From: Yponomeuta sedellus
Lineage: Eukaryota; Arthropoda; Insecta; Lepidoptera; Yponomeutidae
Assembly: GCA_934045075.1 (NCBI GenBank)
Contig: OW203726.1
Span: 17,423,988 to 17,487,987, forward strand
Length of the DNA stretch: 64,000 nt
Reading direction: 5' to 3'
In this document: piece after piece, positions 34,941 to 46,085 of the stretch
Layout of the letters: each line of letters begins with the position of its first letter
Position numbering within the stretch: position 1 is the first letter of the stretch
Program-made: the position numbers and the translations under genes
The notes under the pieces: generated by a model
Seen by the model: the letters and a program-made list of their open reading frames with translations, nothing else
Databases searched by the model: none
What the model was told of the DNA's origin: nothing

Positions 34941-35710
34941 TAGACTAAGGTAATCGATTATTCATTTGTGGTCAACAATATAATTGTGCTACCTCTGAAA
35001 TTTTCTGATTTTTTTTGAGAAATTTTCGTAAGTGTACCATATACCTATAAGTTTTGCGAAACACTGCTCTAGACGATGCTACAAGAACGTAACAATTGCT
35101 ACTGAGAGGCAATTACGTGTGGCGTGTGCAGCAGCGAACCTAATCTTCCTTGCCGGTTTTAGTCGACCTAATGTACCGACGAATGAACTAAATTACGTTG
35201 AAGTAAAAGCTCGCCTGTAATTCAATTCTCTGTTACCTGCTAGGCGCTCGGAACGAGTTTAACATTTCAAACTCTGAGGACCCTAAACCAAACCGTCACT
35301 TTCAGAAATCTGTGTTTACCCGTTCCCGACTGCGTCATAGCCTCCGATTCAAACGAATAATTTATATCGTTTACTCGGCACTCAGTAGAGCGGATCCAAC
35401 TGAGATTCCGTCATATTTATCTCGAATGGGTTTGTAATAAATTCAATTCGTGCCATTTAAATTATCCACAGCAATCCTTTGATCGGTATAAAGGGAATTG
35501 TTATGTACTCGTAAAGGACATTGTTTTAACACGATATTTGCTGGAGACATACTTAATGGCAATCGATCTGATACCTATGCGCAGCAAATCCTGAAGGATT
35601 CCTAACTTCAAGCTGTAAAGCTCCACAAATCACTATTGTAAACGCCAGGAGTCTGACAGGATTTGTAAGGCGTCTGGAGGCATATATTTTTGAGATAAAC
35701 GAGAACACAA
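34941..35710. other. No gene seen
   Basis: Moderately AT-rich unique-looking DNA. Short open frames here resemble no protein I know. Confidence 0.4.
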
Positions 35711-35906
35711 TCTTCACACTAATACATCACATCACACTATCACATGACACTTCACACTAATATTACGGTGCGAAATTTGGTGAGTGTGTTATGTTTGTTA
35801 CTTCTTCACGTCTAAAGAGTTAGCTGACATCCTGGATTAATGCATAGGCTACGTTTTACGTTTTAAATATCTTATTCGGGCGGGTAGCATAGCAGGACCC
35901 AGCTAA
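35711..35906 (+). mobile_element. Short non-autonomous Helitron (196 bp)
   Basis: Begins A|TCTTCACACTAATAC and ends ACCCAGCTAA followed by T, fitting the TC...CTRR|T rule. The GTGTGTTATGTTTGTTACTTCTTCACG core is shared with the inverted copy at 52181-52348. The 5' end contains extra short CACACTA-type repeats. Confidence 0.75.
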
Positions 35907-37270
35907 TAAATTATAAAATTTGGCATTGTTGTATGACACTACTTTTATACGTGCTACATTGTAGCGGCATTGACATACAGGGTTAGCTCTATAATGCACA
36001 ATTCCTGAAACACCAGTCTTTTCGTAGATTTATGTTTTTTAATAGGTACGATGAGCTTAATTTCTCAGCTAGTATACTTTGTTTTAACTTAACACACTTT
36101 TGAGGATCATTTATCGAACAGCATCTTAGCCTAAAAATTGTAAAACCAATCAAAATTATTTACGAAATACATTATTTTTAAAAGTCATAGAACAAAAGTG
36201 ATTTTCGATGACAAACACTAATTGGTGTTTTCAGAAATTACGCATTTATAGGTAACTCCGTATAACATGTCAAAGACAATAAATACTTTCTTAAATTTCA
36301 ATAAATTTAATCATAGGCTATACACCTAACCTCCTACTACAAGAGAGGTCAGCCAGCAATTACTCGACGTCATTTCGGAGAGGGCCTGCTTAATTGATCG
36401 AGTTTTGTTTTCGTCGTCCGCTCATCACATAATGCCTGGCGGAGTTGCATAACACTGCTGGCTCTTCAATCGGCACTTGCATTGTTTGTGTAAGGCAGCA
36501 GTTGAATCGTGACACTGCCAAATAGTTACAAAGGGTTCGCTTGGGGTTCCGTGATAACTGTACCAACCGTAATTGAGAGCTTTCTTGTTCTTATTTTCGT
36601 CAACCTTGGGCCAAGAGTCAACGTAAATAAACGTGGGAAATATTATGTAGCAAGTTTATAAATATGCTGGAATATTGAAATGTGTCTGTAATAAATTTGA
36701 TTGAAGCATTACTTTTGTCGTTTTTGGGATTTCGTACCTGATGGTTGCCAACGGGACTCTATTGATACGCCTAACACGTCTGTCTGTCAAACCTATAAAG
36801 CAAAACGTATATTATCTCTTAAACCGCAATAGGTAGCTAGAATTTTCACAGAATATGCGTTATTGTGGCGAAATGCTTAATAATAAACGTGTTATTCTAA
36901 GGATTTTGCTTTTGCTCTTGTAAAAACAGCTAACCTGCAGGTGAAACTTGGTGTGATTATAGTACCCATAATAAAATGGCTATGAAAAAATGGCTATGAA
37001 AACCCAATTTTGCCAAATACGTGAACTGACCCGCACTTGGCCCTTTTTGTTTAGTTTTTTCCTCCATCCACCGTTCTGTGCCTTGCAGCCTCACGGTAGA
37101 GAGCTGTCTCCCGCCACATTTCGCGCTACATTTTCTTGACAGGATATTTTTCTTTAGATTTACATATCCTTTCTCCCAAACTCGGTTTATACTAGAAGTG
37201 TACCCCAAAGAAGGGAGTGCTTATTCCGGCCTGGTTATTAATGAAAATAACTACCTTTTTTTTAAGTAAC
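35907..37270. other. No gene seen
   Basis: 36310-36530 is somewhat richer in CG than its surroundings but has no frame or domain I recognise. Confidence 0.4.
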
Positions 37271-37552
37271 CTATATGCGTCCCATTGCAGGGTACATGCC
37301 TTTTTAGAGTATGAGCTTAATTACCACGCATGCCCATCGCGGACTGGCAATTTCAATCGCCGATGTAGTGGGACACCTTAGACACTCAGGTTTCCTTATG
37401 GTGTTTTCATTCACGGTTAGCAAGTGGTGCTACTGTAACTTCAGAAATATACATAACTTAAAAAACGAAAGTCTTTCGTACATGTCCGGATTCGAACCCA
37501 CGACCTCCTGATTGAGGAGCCGGTGTTCTACCGCTCGGCCACCATCTCATAC
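37271..37552 (-). mobile_element. tRNA-headed SINE, near full length
   Basis: On the minus strand the head starts TGAGATGGTGGCCGAGCGGTAG (box A-like TGGCCGAGCGG) and reaches GTGGGTTCGAATCC (B box). It continues through CACTTGCTAACCGTG and CCTGAGTGTCTAAGG, and ends TACCCTGCAATGGGACGCATATAGG. The end resembles the RTE tail at 34205-34230. The tRNA part is a SINE head, not a working tRNA gene. Confidence 0.75.
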
Positions 37553-38370
37553 CTAACCGTAACTTTAAATGACCAATATTCGATATACCTAACTTATGTT
37601 TTTCCAGTCCTTTTGTCCAAGTGGCAATGGACAGAGCATGTGTACAGGTGGACGACGGCGGTCACAGAAATGGTCACAGGTGGCCGAAGTTTGTTAAATT
37701 AACGGTGGGCAAATCAGCGACCCGATGGCTTTACTTAAACCGTCGGGAAGCAATGGACGAGATTGGCACGGGGTCAGAGCGTTGGCGCGACAGTGAAGAG
37801 TCCTGTGCCTAGCAGGACACGCAGGACCATCCAGCCTACGTATAGGGACACGTAGGCTGGATGGATTAGTTAGATAAAAAAAGTATTTTTGATCTCAGTT
37901 TGAGAACTTATGTTCGATGGCAAATCGATCCATTCAATATAGAGGTAATCTGTTGCTTCACGTCACGCGATCTAGTTTAATTATTAGGGAATGAATTGCA
38001 TTCTGGAATGCGTCCCAGCGTTGATCATATTGTCTAGAGTAATACATATACTTTTCTGTGTCATATCTCGTTTTGAATTCATTCGCGCAAAAACAAAATT
38101 AAGCACATACAGTGTTCGTTTTGAGTTCTAAGAGGTACATTCGCGTGGCACACTTTCCAACGTCACTGAGCATAAAGTACATGTTTGGTTTCCATAATCA
38201 AATAAGCATTTTGACCCAGTTTAGGCTCAACTTGGAAACTCGCGGGCCGGTATATTTGCATGGAACTAACTTCGTTCGTTTCGTACACAGAACACTACCC
38301 CTGGTTCTCGTTTCGTATTCTGTTTGCTGAACGTAACTGAAAGATCCCATCAAACCAAATGAACATTTTT
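37553..38370. other. Noncoding with one strong hairpin
   Basis: 37827-37864 forms a perfect 15-bp stem (CCATCCAGCCTACGT / ACGTAGGCTGGATGG) with an 8-nt loop. I see no gene. Confidence 0.5.
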
Positions 38371-38876
38371 ATTTCATCGTCAAGAATTTGCATTCTTTTT
38401 GCTGAATGTCAATGTGCAGTGTAAACCTAAAACATCAGTTGCGACCTATATGATAATATTCCATGATTGCCATCAATAAGTTTAGACGCCAAAACATTAG
38501 TTGATTTTCTTTAAAGTTTGTAAAACATTCATGTAGCGGCCAGATACACGAACAGTCCGTCACGAGCATAATCAGGAGTCTGCCATCACCAGTCTCAACC
38601 ATTTCAGAGGTAGACAGGTGACCCGGCAACCGATTTGAATCATGTCATTAATTTGTCAATTAGTCCTAATATACCCGAAAACGTTAAATTGGTTTATTTT
38701 TAAACGTTAATTATGGATCTTCAGGCGTTTCGGGCCGCTAACTACCAATGGTGCGCCACCAATGGAAAAAAAATCATAATACGTTTTATCTAAAAGTGAA
38801 CATGAGAAATCTTAACAACTGTAACAACTATTTTTAGAACATACAGTCTAGAACCTATGATCAATAGATAAGAACT
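38371..38876. repeat. Dispersed element D, internally deleted copy (506 bp)
   Basis: Collinear with 62703-63985: shared blocks TTGCTGAATGTCAA, TCCATGATTGCCAT, CGGCCAGA..CACGAACAG, CAGTCTCAACCATTT, GTGACCCGGC and TAAAAGTGAACATG..AAATCTTAACAACTG. About 780 bp of the longer copy is absent between the two halves. Confidence 0.75.
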
Positions 38877-39112
38877 TTAATGCAATTTGCTTAAGCCAGA
38901 TGTCGCTGCCTGTACGTAATACAGAGAATAGTGTAAAGAGGTTCGAAATTTCACTGATGCCGGTGAGTCGCCCATTGGCTCAATTGGTAGAGCGCTGGCA
39001 CGGATAGCCAGAGGTTGCGGGTTCGAATCCCGGCATGGGTGAAATTTTTAGCCTCTAAATAGGTTTTTAAATTTGTCCTTAGCACGGGTTAGTGCATTAA
39101 AATAAAAAAAAG
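38877..39112 (+). mobile_element. tRNA-Ile-derived SINE, copy 4
   Basis: tRNA-like body at 38970-39040 (box A TGGCTCAATTGG, B box GGTTCGAATCC). Complete 3' end CCTTAGCACGGGTTAGTGC followed by an A-rich tail; the 5' part is shortened. Confidence 0.82.
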
Positions 39113-40507
39113 TATAATTTGTTTATTTGTTATATTTTTTTAGTTTCACACGTATTTTCTAGTCTTTACATACAAATTGTGTGAATGACAACCCTGTCCA
39201 TCAGATATGTTTCTATTTATCCCTGGATAAGTATTTATATATTTACTTATCCAGTGATTTAGCGCAAGTCACCGTATTTGACGTTTGCAGGAACTGCTCA
39301 AGTAACAGTGTACGAGCTTTAGAAAATATATCATAAGGTCTATTCGAAGGGTGACAATTTTACTAAGTAAATACTTTGTAAGGTTGTTGAGGAGGTCCCA
39401 CGTTGGGCGCCAATGTGAGGTTGTAAAGGGTTTTATAAATAATAATACTGGAACTACTTTAACTGCGTATTTTATTTATAATATAAACAGAAAACTTGAT
39501 AAAAAACACAATAAGCAGGTAAAGGAAGATTTATGTCGTCGTATCTAGTTGAAATGTAAACTAGTAATGCCAAAAACTCAATTAAATCTCAAAAATGGGT
39601 GACGTAATTTTAAATTTTGAAACTGATATACAGGATTAAATAAATATCAAAAAAATGGTGTAAAGAGGTTTGCACTGTTACAGCTTAAGTATCTTGTGTT
39701 TCGTTATTTGGCGAAAAGAGTAAAGCGACAGAAAGGTATATAACTATATATTTGGTGTATCTTCCAATTCAGAGACTGGAAGTGAGATCCAGAAAATGTG
39801 ATAAAATAATCTCTTCTCCACTAGCCACTTTCCAACACAAACATTTTCCGCGGAACCAAAATGTTTGTACGTTAAATTGAAAGATATTTCCTTTAGATAA
39901 GTTCAACATAAGTACTACAGAAAATGGGTCACTATGGTGGAACAAAATAAATATCTTAAAACTTTCTAGAACACAAACTTTGGCCTTTGCATCAACGTAT
40001 TGAGATGGCCTTTGCATCCACGTATTGAGATGATTTATTTATTTTATGATGTGCATGTATGTAAATGTTATGATATGCTATGATTTATACAGCGTTCCTT
40101 AACTCATACTAGATGGGGGAATGGAGCACTCGTGTGCTGCAGTGCTTTGGACATTGGTGTTTTAGATGGTGTAGGCTTGCCCAGCATCTATACCATCCTG
40201 ACAGCTTAGAGTCGGCCTAGGCCACAGGACGTACTAGTCCATACGGAGCTAACCAAGCCGCGGGTTTTCTCACGATGTACACAAACACAATTGCTTAAAC
40301 TCATGTCTTTATCCTGGAAGTCAGGGTAGGCAGAGACGAGCCCTTGTAGCACGTAACTTTCCACTCTATCGGATTAAGCATTTAGACGACTTCAAGGTGT
40401 CAAAATATGTATTTATTTAGGCTAAATCTATACCGGCGAGGACTTAATGCAAATATAATTTTGACTTTCCCTTTACAGCCTGTACTTTTTCTCTAATAAA
40501 CCCTATT
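39113..40507. other. Noncoding; short hairpin and 25-bp direct repeat
   Basis: 39223-39254 is an 11-bp stem hairpin (CTGGATAAGTA / TACTTATCCAG). 39981-40030 is a 25-bp unit (TGGCCTTTGCATC..) repeated twice with one mismatch. I recognise no gene. Confidence 0.5.
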
Positions 40508-40700
40508 AACGCCCCACTGCAGTCTGTCTCTCAGACAGAGAGTATAAGCTTAATTACCACGCGTGCCCACCGCGGATTGGCAATTTCAAGCGCCGAGGTA
40601 TTTGAACGCCTCTGATACTCAGGTTTCCCCGCGAAGTTTTCCTTCACGTTAGCGAGTGGTATTGCTATTATAACTTCACATATGTACATAAATTTCAAAA
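40508..40700 (-). mobile_element. SINE fragment (same family as 37271-37552)
   Basis: Shares the block order GCCCCACTGCAG, AGCTTAATTACCACGCGTGCCCA, CGCGGATTGGCAATTTCAAGCGCCGAG, TACTCAGGTTTCC and GCGAGTGGTATTGC, but the tRNA-like head on the right is missing. Confidence 0.7.
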
Positions 40701-40976
40701 CAAAGCCATTGCCATTGCCACATGCATGTACCGGGAATCCTTTAAATTTAATTATTACCCTGAAATTTTTCACGTTTCTACAATCAACCGATTATCAGGA
40801 CAGGAATGGACGCCCTACTGCAACAAAAATTGCTCTTGCTCTTACTCTGTATATTTCGCAACTGGATCCCTAAATCTCAAAGTGGTTTTCCTACCTCTTA
40901 ATATTTGAAACGACTAATTCCTAAATATTCTACACGATGAATACGTGAGAAAATAATGTTACCCTAAATAAGTTGT

Positions 40977-41376
40977 AGGGTGGTAACCTAAAACATTGTA
41001 ACAAAGGGGTGTAATGTTTCGTAAACTGACAGTTGAGGTTTTTGGTTTTATGTGATGCTCGTGCTTATTGCAAATAGGACTGACAGCTCTATGATGAGGC
41101 ACTGGATCTCAATCCATCTAAAGTATAATAATAAAATGTGTTTATGCCACACCTGGCAATAAAGCTTTTTCCGTACGCGCAGCGTGCGGAAAAAGCGTAC
41201 ACCAAGTGTACACATAAAAGCCAAGCCAAGTGTACACCAAGCCAAGTGTACACATAAAAAGATGTACACAACACGGGAGGTAATAAAGAAAGCTCTCGAT
41301 CGCATATTTACGTCCCTCGCTTGCAGCTCGGGCCGCAAACTTCTGCGATCTCGGCCTTTCTTTGTATTACCACCCT
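40977..41376. mobile_element. 400-bp inverted-repeat element with 6-bp target duplication
   Basis: AGGGTGGTAA at the left end is mirrored by TTACCACCCT at the right, and AGTTGT flanks both sides (40971-40976 and 41377-41382). Inside are a hairpin GCTTTTTCCGTACGC / GCGTGCGGAAAAAGC-like stem around 41163-41197 and repeated AAGTGTACACATAAAA / CCAAGCCAAGTGTACAC units (41208-41260). No transposase. I cannot assign a superfamily from the 6-bp duplication. Confidence 0.75.
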
Positions 41377-41473
41377 AGTTGTGTAACGTACTATTACTAA
41401 CCAAATTTAAGAAACATCTGTAATACTAACATTATGGATTTGTTCCGAAATAAAAAAATCCGTACATGTCTAC

Positions 41474-41570
41474 GTGTTGATCTAGACATATTCATGTCTA
41501 GATCAACACTCATATTCATGACATATTCATGTCTAGACATATTCATGTCTAGATCAACACTCAAGTTCAA
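41474..41570. repeat. Perfect 16-bp hairpin and nested palindromes
   Basis: 41474-41509 is GTGTTGATCTAGACAT, loop ATTC, and its exact complement. The half-site ATTCATGTCTAGATCAACAC appears again at about 41541-41560, with further TCTAGACATATTCATG repeats between. Confidence 0.85.
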
Positions 41571-42900
41571 GGGCTATTGACGCTTGGGTGATTCGACGCT
41601 TTGTGGGAGTGATATGGCGTTTATTTCAAGAAAAAATATTTTTTCTATTAATATCTTTTAGCAGTTTACAAACTCTGGCGTGAACGTTTAGGAATACTAG
41701 TTTCAGTAAAAACTAAAGTAAAGATATTAATTGCAATAATGTTTGCAAATCTGTGATAATGCAAATGTCTGTGGGACCACGTGAGACATCTAGAAAATCC
41801 TAATTTCCTTCAGTCGATAGTAAAATCGACTTAGATAATTTAAGTGCTAAAAAAGACTGTTCGACAGCATCGTGAAAGGAGTCTTTAATTTTAAAATTAA
41901 GTGGCGTTCTGTAACAATCACAAATGCCCTTTGAGACAAGACTGTGTATGCATATTGGAAGGGATGTCACGTCCGCGTCTAAATGGTGATATTGGTTGAT
42001 TTGTAAAGTGAATCAACAGGTGTAGGCTGTTAGTGACATTTATATAGGTCACGCACGATAGTGTATTGTGTCGTAGACGGTCGATGAAGTTTGTCCACGC
42101 CCTCGCGTTGTCCTCGCATACCGTGGGAATCGTATGGTGTCCGTTGTGTGTATGTTGTTGATTTTTTAGCTAAAACTTTCGAATAAGTTAGTCGGGATTT
42201 AGGTCAATATATTTTGTTCATTTTTGAATTATAATGTTTTTCTCTCTTCTGTGTAGTAAGCTACAATTAAAAAGTAGATGTGGATTTGGCTAGCTTAACG
42301 CAGAATGCACATTTGCCGCATTGTTGTCACATAAAATAAATAAGGTTCATTTAACACAATCGCCAGTCCGTTTCTCAAATTAGGGTACCCTGTGATGGTA
42401 ACCTGGCAGAAAATTTGCTAATTTTCAAAATAAATAGAAACAGATAAAATTGGGCTCAGTTTTAAGTTCTGACCATAACAACTTCCGTCTTCCCCCTACT
42501 TCCTTCTCTCCCCTAGTGATTTTTTATGTTCTGCGTTCACTTTATGCGATTACAAAATAAATATTTGTTGCATGCACATAAACCTGCGTTTCTATCGTTC
42601 CTACTAAGAGTATAATTACTGTCATGTTAACGCCTTAAGGCGCAGTACCATTTCGGTGCAATATTTTACGTCGCGGTTGCAACGAACGTTTCCGACCAAA
42701 TAGAAGCGGACACTTTTATCGGCGCTACAGTGTCAACGCCCAAACATAATATTTACGTGTCTAGATTTTCCAATACTTTTATTTGTTTGGGTACCCCGTT
42801 AGAACCCCGATGACATCTGAACATTATCTGACTAACCGTCACCTCGACGACACTGTTTCCCCCGGAATATTTGATCAAGCTTGACCTTAACATTAGTTTG
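41571..42900. other. No gene seen
   Basis: AT-rich sequence without recognisable coding or repeat content until the CG-rich block after 42900. Confidence 0.4.
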
Positions 42901-43056
42901 CATGGGCACCATTGAGTGGCCGGTAGTGTACAGACGTGGGTGACGCATCGGCGGCAGTGTGTTAGTCCTAATTGAGCCGTTGTATTGTGGCCACGCGTCG
43001 CGGCGCGCCCCAGCCGCCCTGCCGCCGGCGGCGATGGGGCACCAACCACCGTCAGC
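42900..43056 (+). promoter_or_regulatory. CG-rich block, possible promoter and 5' UTR
   Basis: A local rise in CG content (CGCATCGGCGGCAG, CCACGCGTCGCGGCGCGCC, GCCGCCGGCGGCGATGG) stands out in AT-rich DNA and leads directly to a candidate start codon at 43057. No clear TATA box. This is inference from composition. Confidence 0.35.
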
Positions 43057-43138
43057 ATGTTCCTGAATAGATCCTTCAGCGCCCGACTCCGCAACGGGAA
43101 GAGAGAAGTCGTGCTCGGTAATAACAATTCAGCTGCGG
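43057..43138 (+). CDS. Candidate first coding exon (27 codons plus 1 nt)
   Basis: ATG at 43057 in context GTCAGCATGT opens a frame with a basic, Ser/Arg-rich start (MFLNRSFSARLRNGKREV...) that reaches a strong donor AGCTGCGG|GTAAGC at 43138/43139. The exon would leave one G of a codon. The canoe exon starting at 54291 needs exactly one upstream nucleotide (G+GC would give Gly), so the phases fit; that has a one-in-three chance of being accidental. If joined, it would give a canoe/afadin isoform lacking both RA domains. It could equally begin a different gene or be chance. I do not recognise the peptide. Confidence 0.3.
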
Positions 43139-43139
43139 G

Positions 43140-44088
43140 TAAGCCGCGTGTGGCTACGGTGTTTGTTGTCGTGTCTTCGCGCGTCTTGAGGCGGCTCCCA
43201 ATATTGAGTGGCGCTGGGGCCACGTGTCTGACGGCGTGTTATCAATATTTTATGTGCCACTGCATGATGTCTATTGATTTTGCCGGGCAAGTGCAACTGA
43301 AAGCGATGCGGCTTTATTGTTTTTACAGTCGATTTAGCAATTGGATGCCGGCGTCGGCGGACGCTCCGACCTACGTTGTTGATCCGTTGTTTAATCCGGT
43401 GTTCCCGTTTTAAAGTATCTGGTTTTGTTTATCTGCTGAGCGATACATTTGTGATAGTATTATAGTAGGTGAGATGCCTTAAATTTTTTGTTAGAGATAA
43501 TGTAGATGCACTTTTGCTAAATAACAGTGTTCAAGGTAATTACAAAATAATGTTGTAAATCAGGCATCATTTCAATAATTTTATGCACAACTTTATTTTG
43601 AATATTTAACTTTAACGCGCGAACAACACATGTCAAAACTGCTTTTAGCATTTTTATTTCGGTAACCGAGACTTAAAATGTAAAGTAGGCTACGAATGAA
43701 AACACTGAAATCGTGAACCTCTACCGACTAAGTCTGCAACTTTACTTACTTTACCAGCAAGCCAATCTTATCCGTGCACTATACTTAGTTTATTACGGAA
43801 GACTTCGCAACGAAAAAGTAGTTGTTGAACTTACTTACTGTACATAATTTAAATTTTGCTGGGGCCAATAAAAATAATTTGAAAGACTGATAAGAGAAAA
43901 GGCTCGCTAAACTGCGGACTTTTCCTGACAATCTAGGGTGGAATATAAAAGTTTTTTTGATGGAGCCCACCGTCCTCTCGGCTCAGCAGGCCCCGCACGC
44001 AGAAAATCTGACAAATGATGTCGCTACGACTGCAAAGTGTCACGGTCTCTTTTAGAATCTCGTGTAGGTATTACCACTAGTAGTTCTC
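43140..44088. other. No gene seen
   Basis: CG content falls back to background after 43400. No repeat I can name. Confidence 0.4.
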
Positions 44089-44091
44089 TAA

Positions 44092-44260
44092 AGCCGCGTT
44101 TTCATGGTCTTAGTGCGCTCGGTCCGAGTGGGCCATCCGAGTAAACTAATGCTTTTGATTGGACGGTTTTTCGTGACAACACCAAAATAGCCAATCAGAA
44201 GCATTAGTTTACTCGGATTGCGGACTCGGACCGAGCGCACTAAGAACGTAAAACGCGGCT
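44092..44260. mobile_element. Harbinger-like MITE, near-palindromic (169 bp, TAA duplication)
   Basis: The left arm AGCCGCGTTTTC...CTTAGTGCGCTCGGTCCGAG...CCGAGTAAACTAATGCTT...GATTGG is mirrored by the right arm (CCAATC..AAGCATTAGTTTACTCGG..CTCGGACCGAGCGCACTAAG..AAACGCGGCT). TAA flanks both ends (44089-44091 and 44261-44263). The arms are about 75 bp, so the transcript would fold into a long hairpin. Confidence 0.85.
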
Positions 44261-44263
44261 TAA

Positions 44264-45060
44264 ACCATCTGGCAATGATTTTGACATCAAAGTTTTTATT
44301 CACTGAACTAAAAAGTTACTGTAGAGCATACCGGCTCGTATTTTTCCGAAATAAAAGTTCACAACACGCTTTTAGCTCCACAGTGCACTTTATCATCGTA
44401 TCCTCAGGAAAGAAGATACATTAGTTTCAATAACCGGCACCGACCGTCTATCGCAACTGCTTTATCGATTAATGATTACTAGCTAATGTCGGTTAATTAT
44501 CTACATCAATACCTTTAGCCACATCGCAAAGTGAATCTTATGACATTATTGTTACTATTAGAGTCTTGCGGCCTTGTTTATAAAATACCTGTATTGAAAC
44601 ACAGTGGCTTTTTATTTATATATTTTACGTGTGCGGCTGTTTAATCTCCACCACAGACTATTTATTACACGATCTTGGAGTGTTTTAAGGAATTGTGTTT
44701 GTATAAATAACGTCGTCCGAGTCTCAAAAAAATACTTCATCTTCCCGAAAAGGGATAGCTTACTGAATGAACAACTATTACGATGGAGGAATTAGGGAGA
44801 ACAAGTTACCTCGGGACCTATGGAGATAAATTTTAGTGTCGTAGATGTTGTGGACGCAGGAGGTGTTGATTATAATCAAACAGTTCATGAATTTATGTTG
44901 CGACTTTCCCATAGTAAGTACACTTGTACTACTACTAAAATATTACAGTTTTCATAGTAAATTTAGTTCGTAATTATTATTAAAACCACTCCTTTTTGTA
45001 AAGATGAGGATTTCGGTACCCCTTGTATTGCAAAACCGTGTGTGTGCAGATGCAAAAAAA
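44264..45060. other. No gene seen
   Basis: No recognisable feature. Confidence 0.4.
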
Positions 45061-45232
45061 TATGTATCTGTACGTAATACAGAGAATATTGTACAGAGTT
45101 TCGAAATTTCACTGATGCCGGTGAGTTGCCCATTAGCTCAGTTGGAAAGAGCGCTGGCACGGATAGCCAGATGTCGCGGGTTCGAATCCCAGCATGGGTG
45201 GAATTTTTAGCCTCTAAATAGGTGTTTAAGAT
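45061..45232 (+). mobile_element. tRNA-Ile-derived SINE, copy 5
   Basis: tRNA-like body at 45128-45199 with box A TAGCTCAGTTGG and B box GGTTCGAATCC, preceded by GTACGTAATACAGAG and followed by TTTTTAGCCTCTAAATAGG. An extra A after box A (GGAAAGAGC) lengthens the D loop. Confidence 0.8.
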
Positions 45233-45269
45233 GTATCTATCAGAAATCGATTTCAACAAATCGAAAATT

Positions 45270-45420
45270 AATTTCAACGTAAAGAAGTCTCTTTGTTTAA
45301 TGTCAAGGTACCATGTAAGCCTCTGCGGGGAGGCTTATGCTCTAGTTGTAGTGGAGGAAATGGCAGCGAAAAAAAAATCCCACCTGAACATATTTTCTTA
45401 GATCAATAACATAGGTAGAT
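45270..45420. repeat. Dispersed element D, 5' fragment
   Basis: Resembles 62703-62875: ATTTCAACGTAAAGAA, GTTTAATGTCAAGGTACCATGTAA, GGAAATGGCAGCGAAAAAAAAATCCCACCTGAACAT. It ends where homology to the longer copy fades. Confidence 0.65.
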
Positions 45421-46085
45421 ACGAGTATCTATTTAAAAATACCCCAAGAGTGCAATCAACAACTTGCAATGCCAAAATATTAGTAAAAAGCTTTAAACGC
45501 TTTGCTGTAATTAACTTCATAGACTTGTAAATAAACTTTGCGGCAGAATCGGCAAACCAATCAGTTTCTATACCTTTGTACTTAGCGACACACCGAAACT
45601 TCTGTGGGTGAGTGAAAAATCAATAAATTAATAAAAGGCTAACCGATAATGAAGCTTGGCCTAAATGTCACCTTATTCTGAACCATTCGAAACGCATAAC
45701 AAGCGTATGGCCAGCTGCTAGTTTTAATAAAACAGCACTTTTTTAGCTACAGGGTATTTTGTCGAGTAGGCTAGGAAATCATTAACATTTATTATTATTA
45801 TTATTAATACGTTTCTTGTGTATATAGAAATAAATATTAAAATGTCAATGCGGCGGACTTAATGCTACAAACATTTTTTAGCAGTCAACCGCAGTGCATG
45901 CAAACATTTCTATGATAAATCGTATAATAGGCGTCAACTTACCGATACCTAGTTAGTTACTACTTGAGTCACAGAACAAACATTCAATACCGAGTAAAGT
46001 CATGAAACGCCTGTCCGAGGTATCTGAATTTGACATTGATAATATTCTAAGCGTACCTTAAAAAGGTTCTATGATTCATTACTAA
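45421..46085. other. No gene seen; short ATT microsatellite
   Basis: (ATT)n at about 45790-45806. Otherwise AT-rich DNA. Confidence 0.4.

Noticed and set aside
37621..37812. Frame with a TRW..DE..SERWRD pattern as an RTE C-terminus
   Set aside because: The resemblance is limited to a few residues and the RTE landmark blocks present at 33583-34130 are missing.
42753..43223. 156-codon minus-strand frame across the CG-rich block
   Set aside because: A long open frame is expected in a CG-rich island. There is no recognisable motif, and the plus strand has better start and donor signals.
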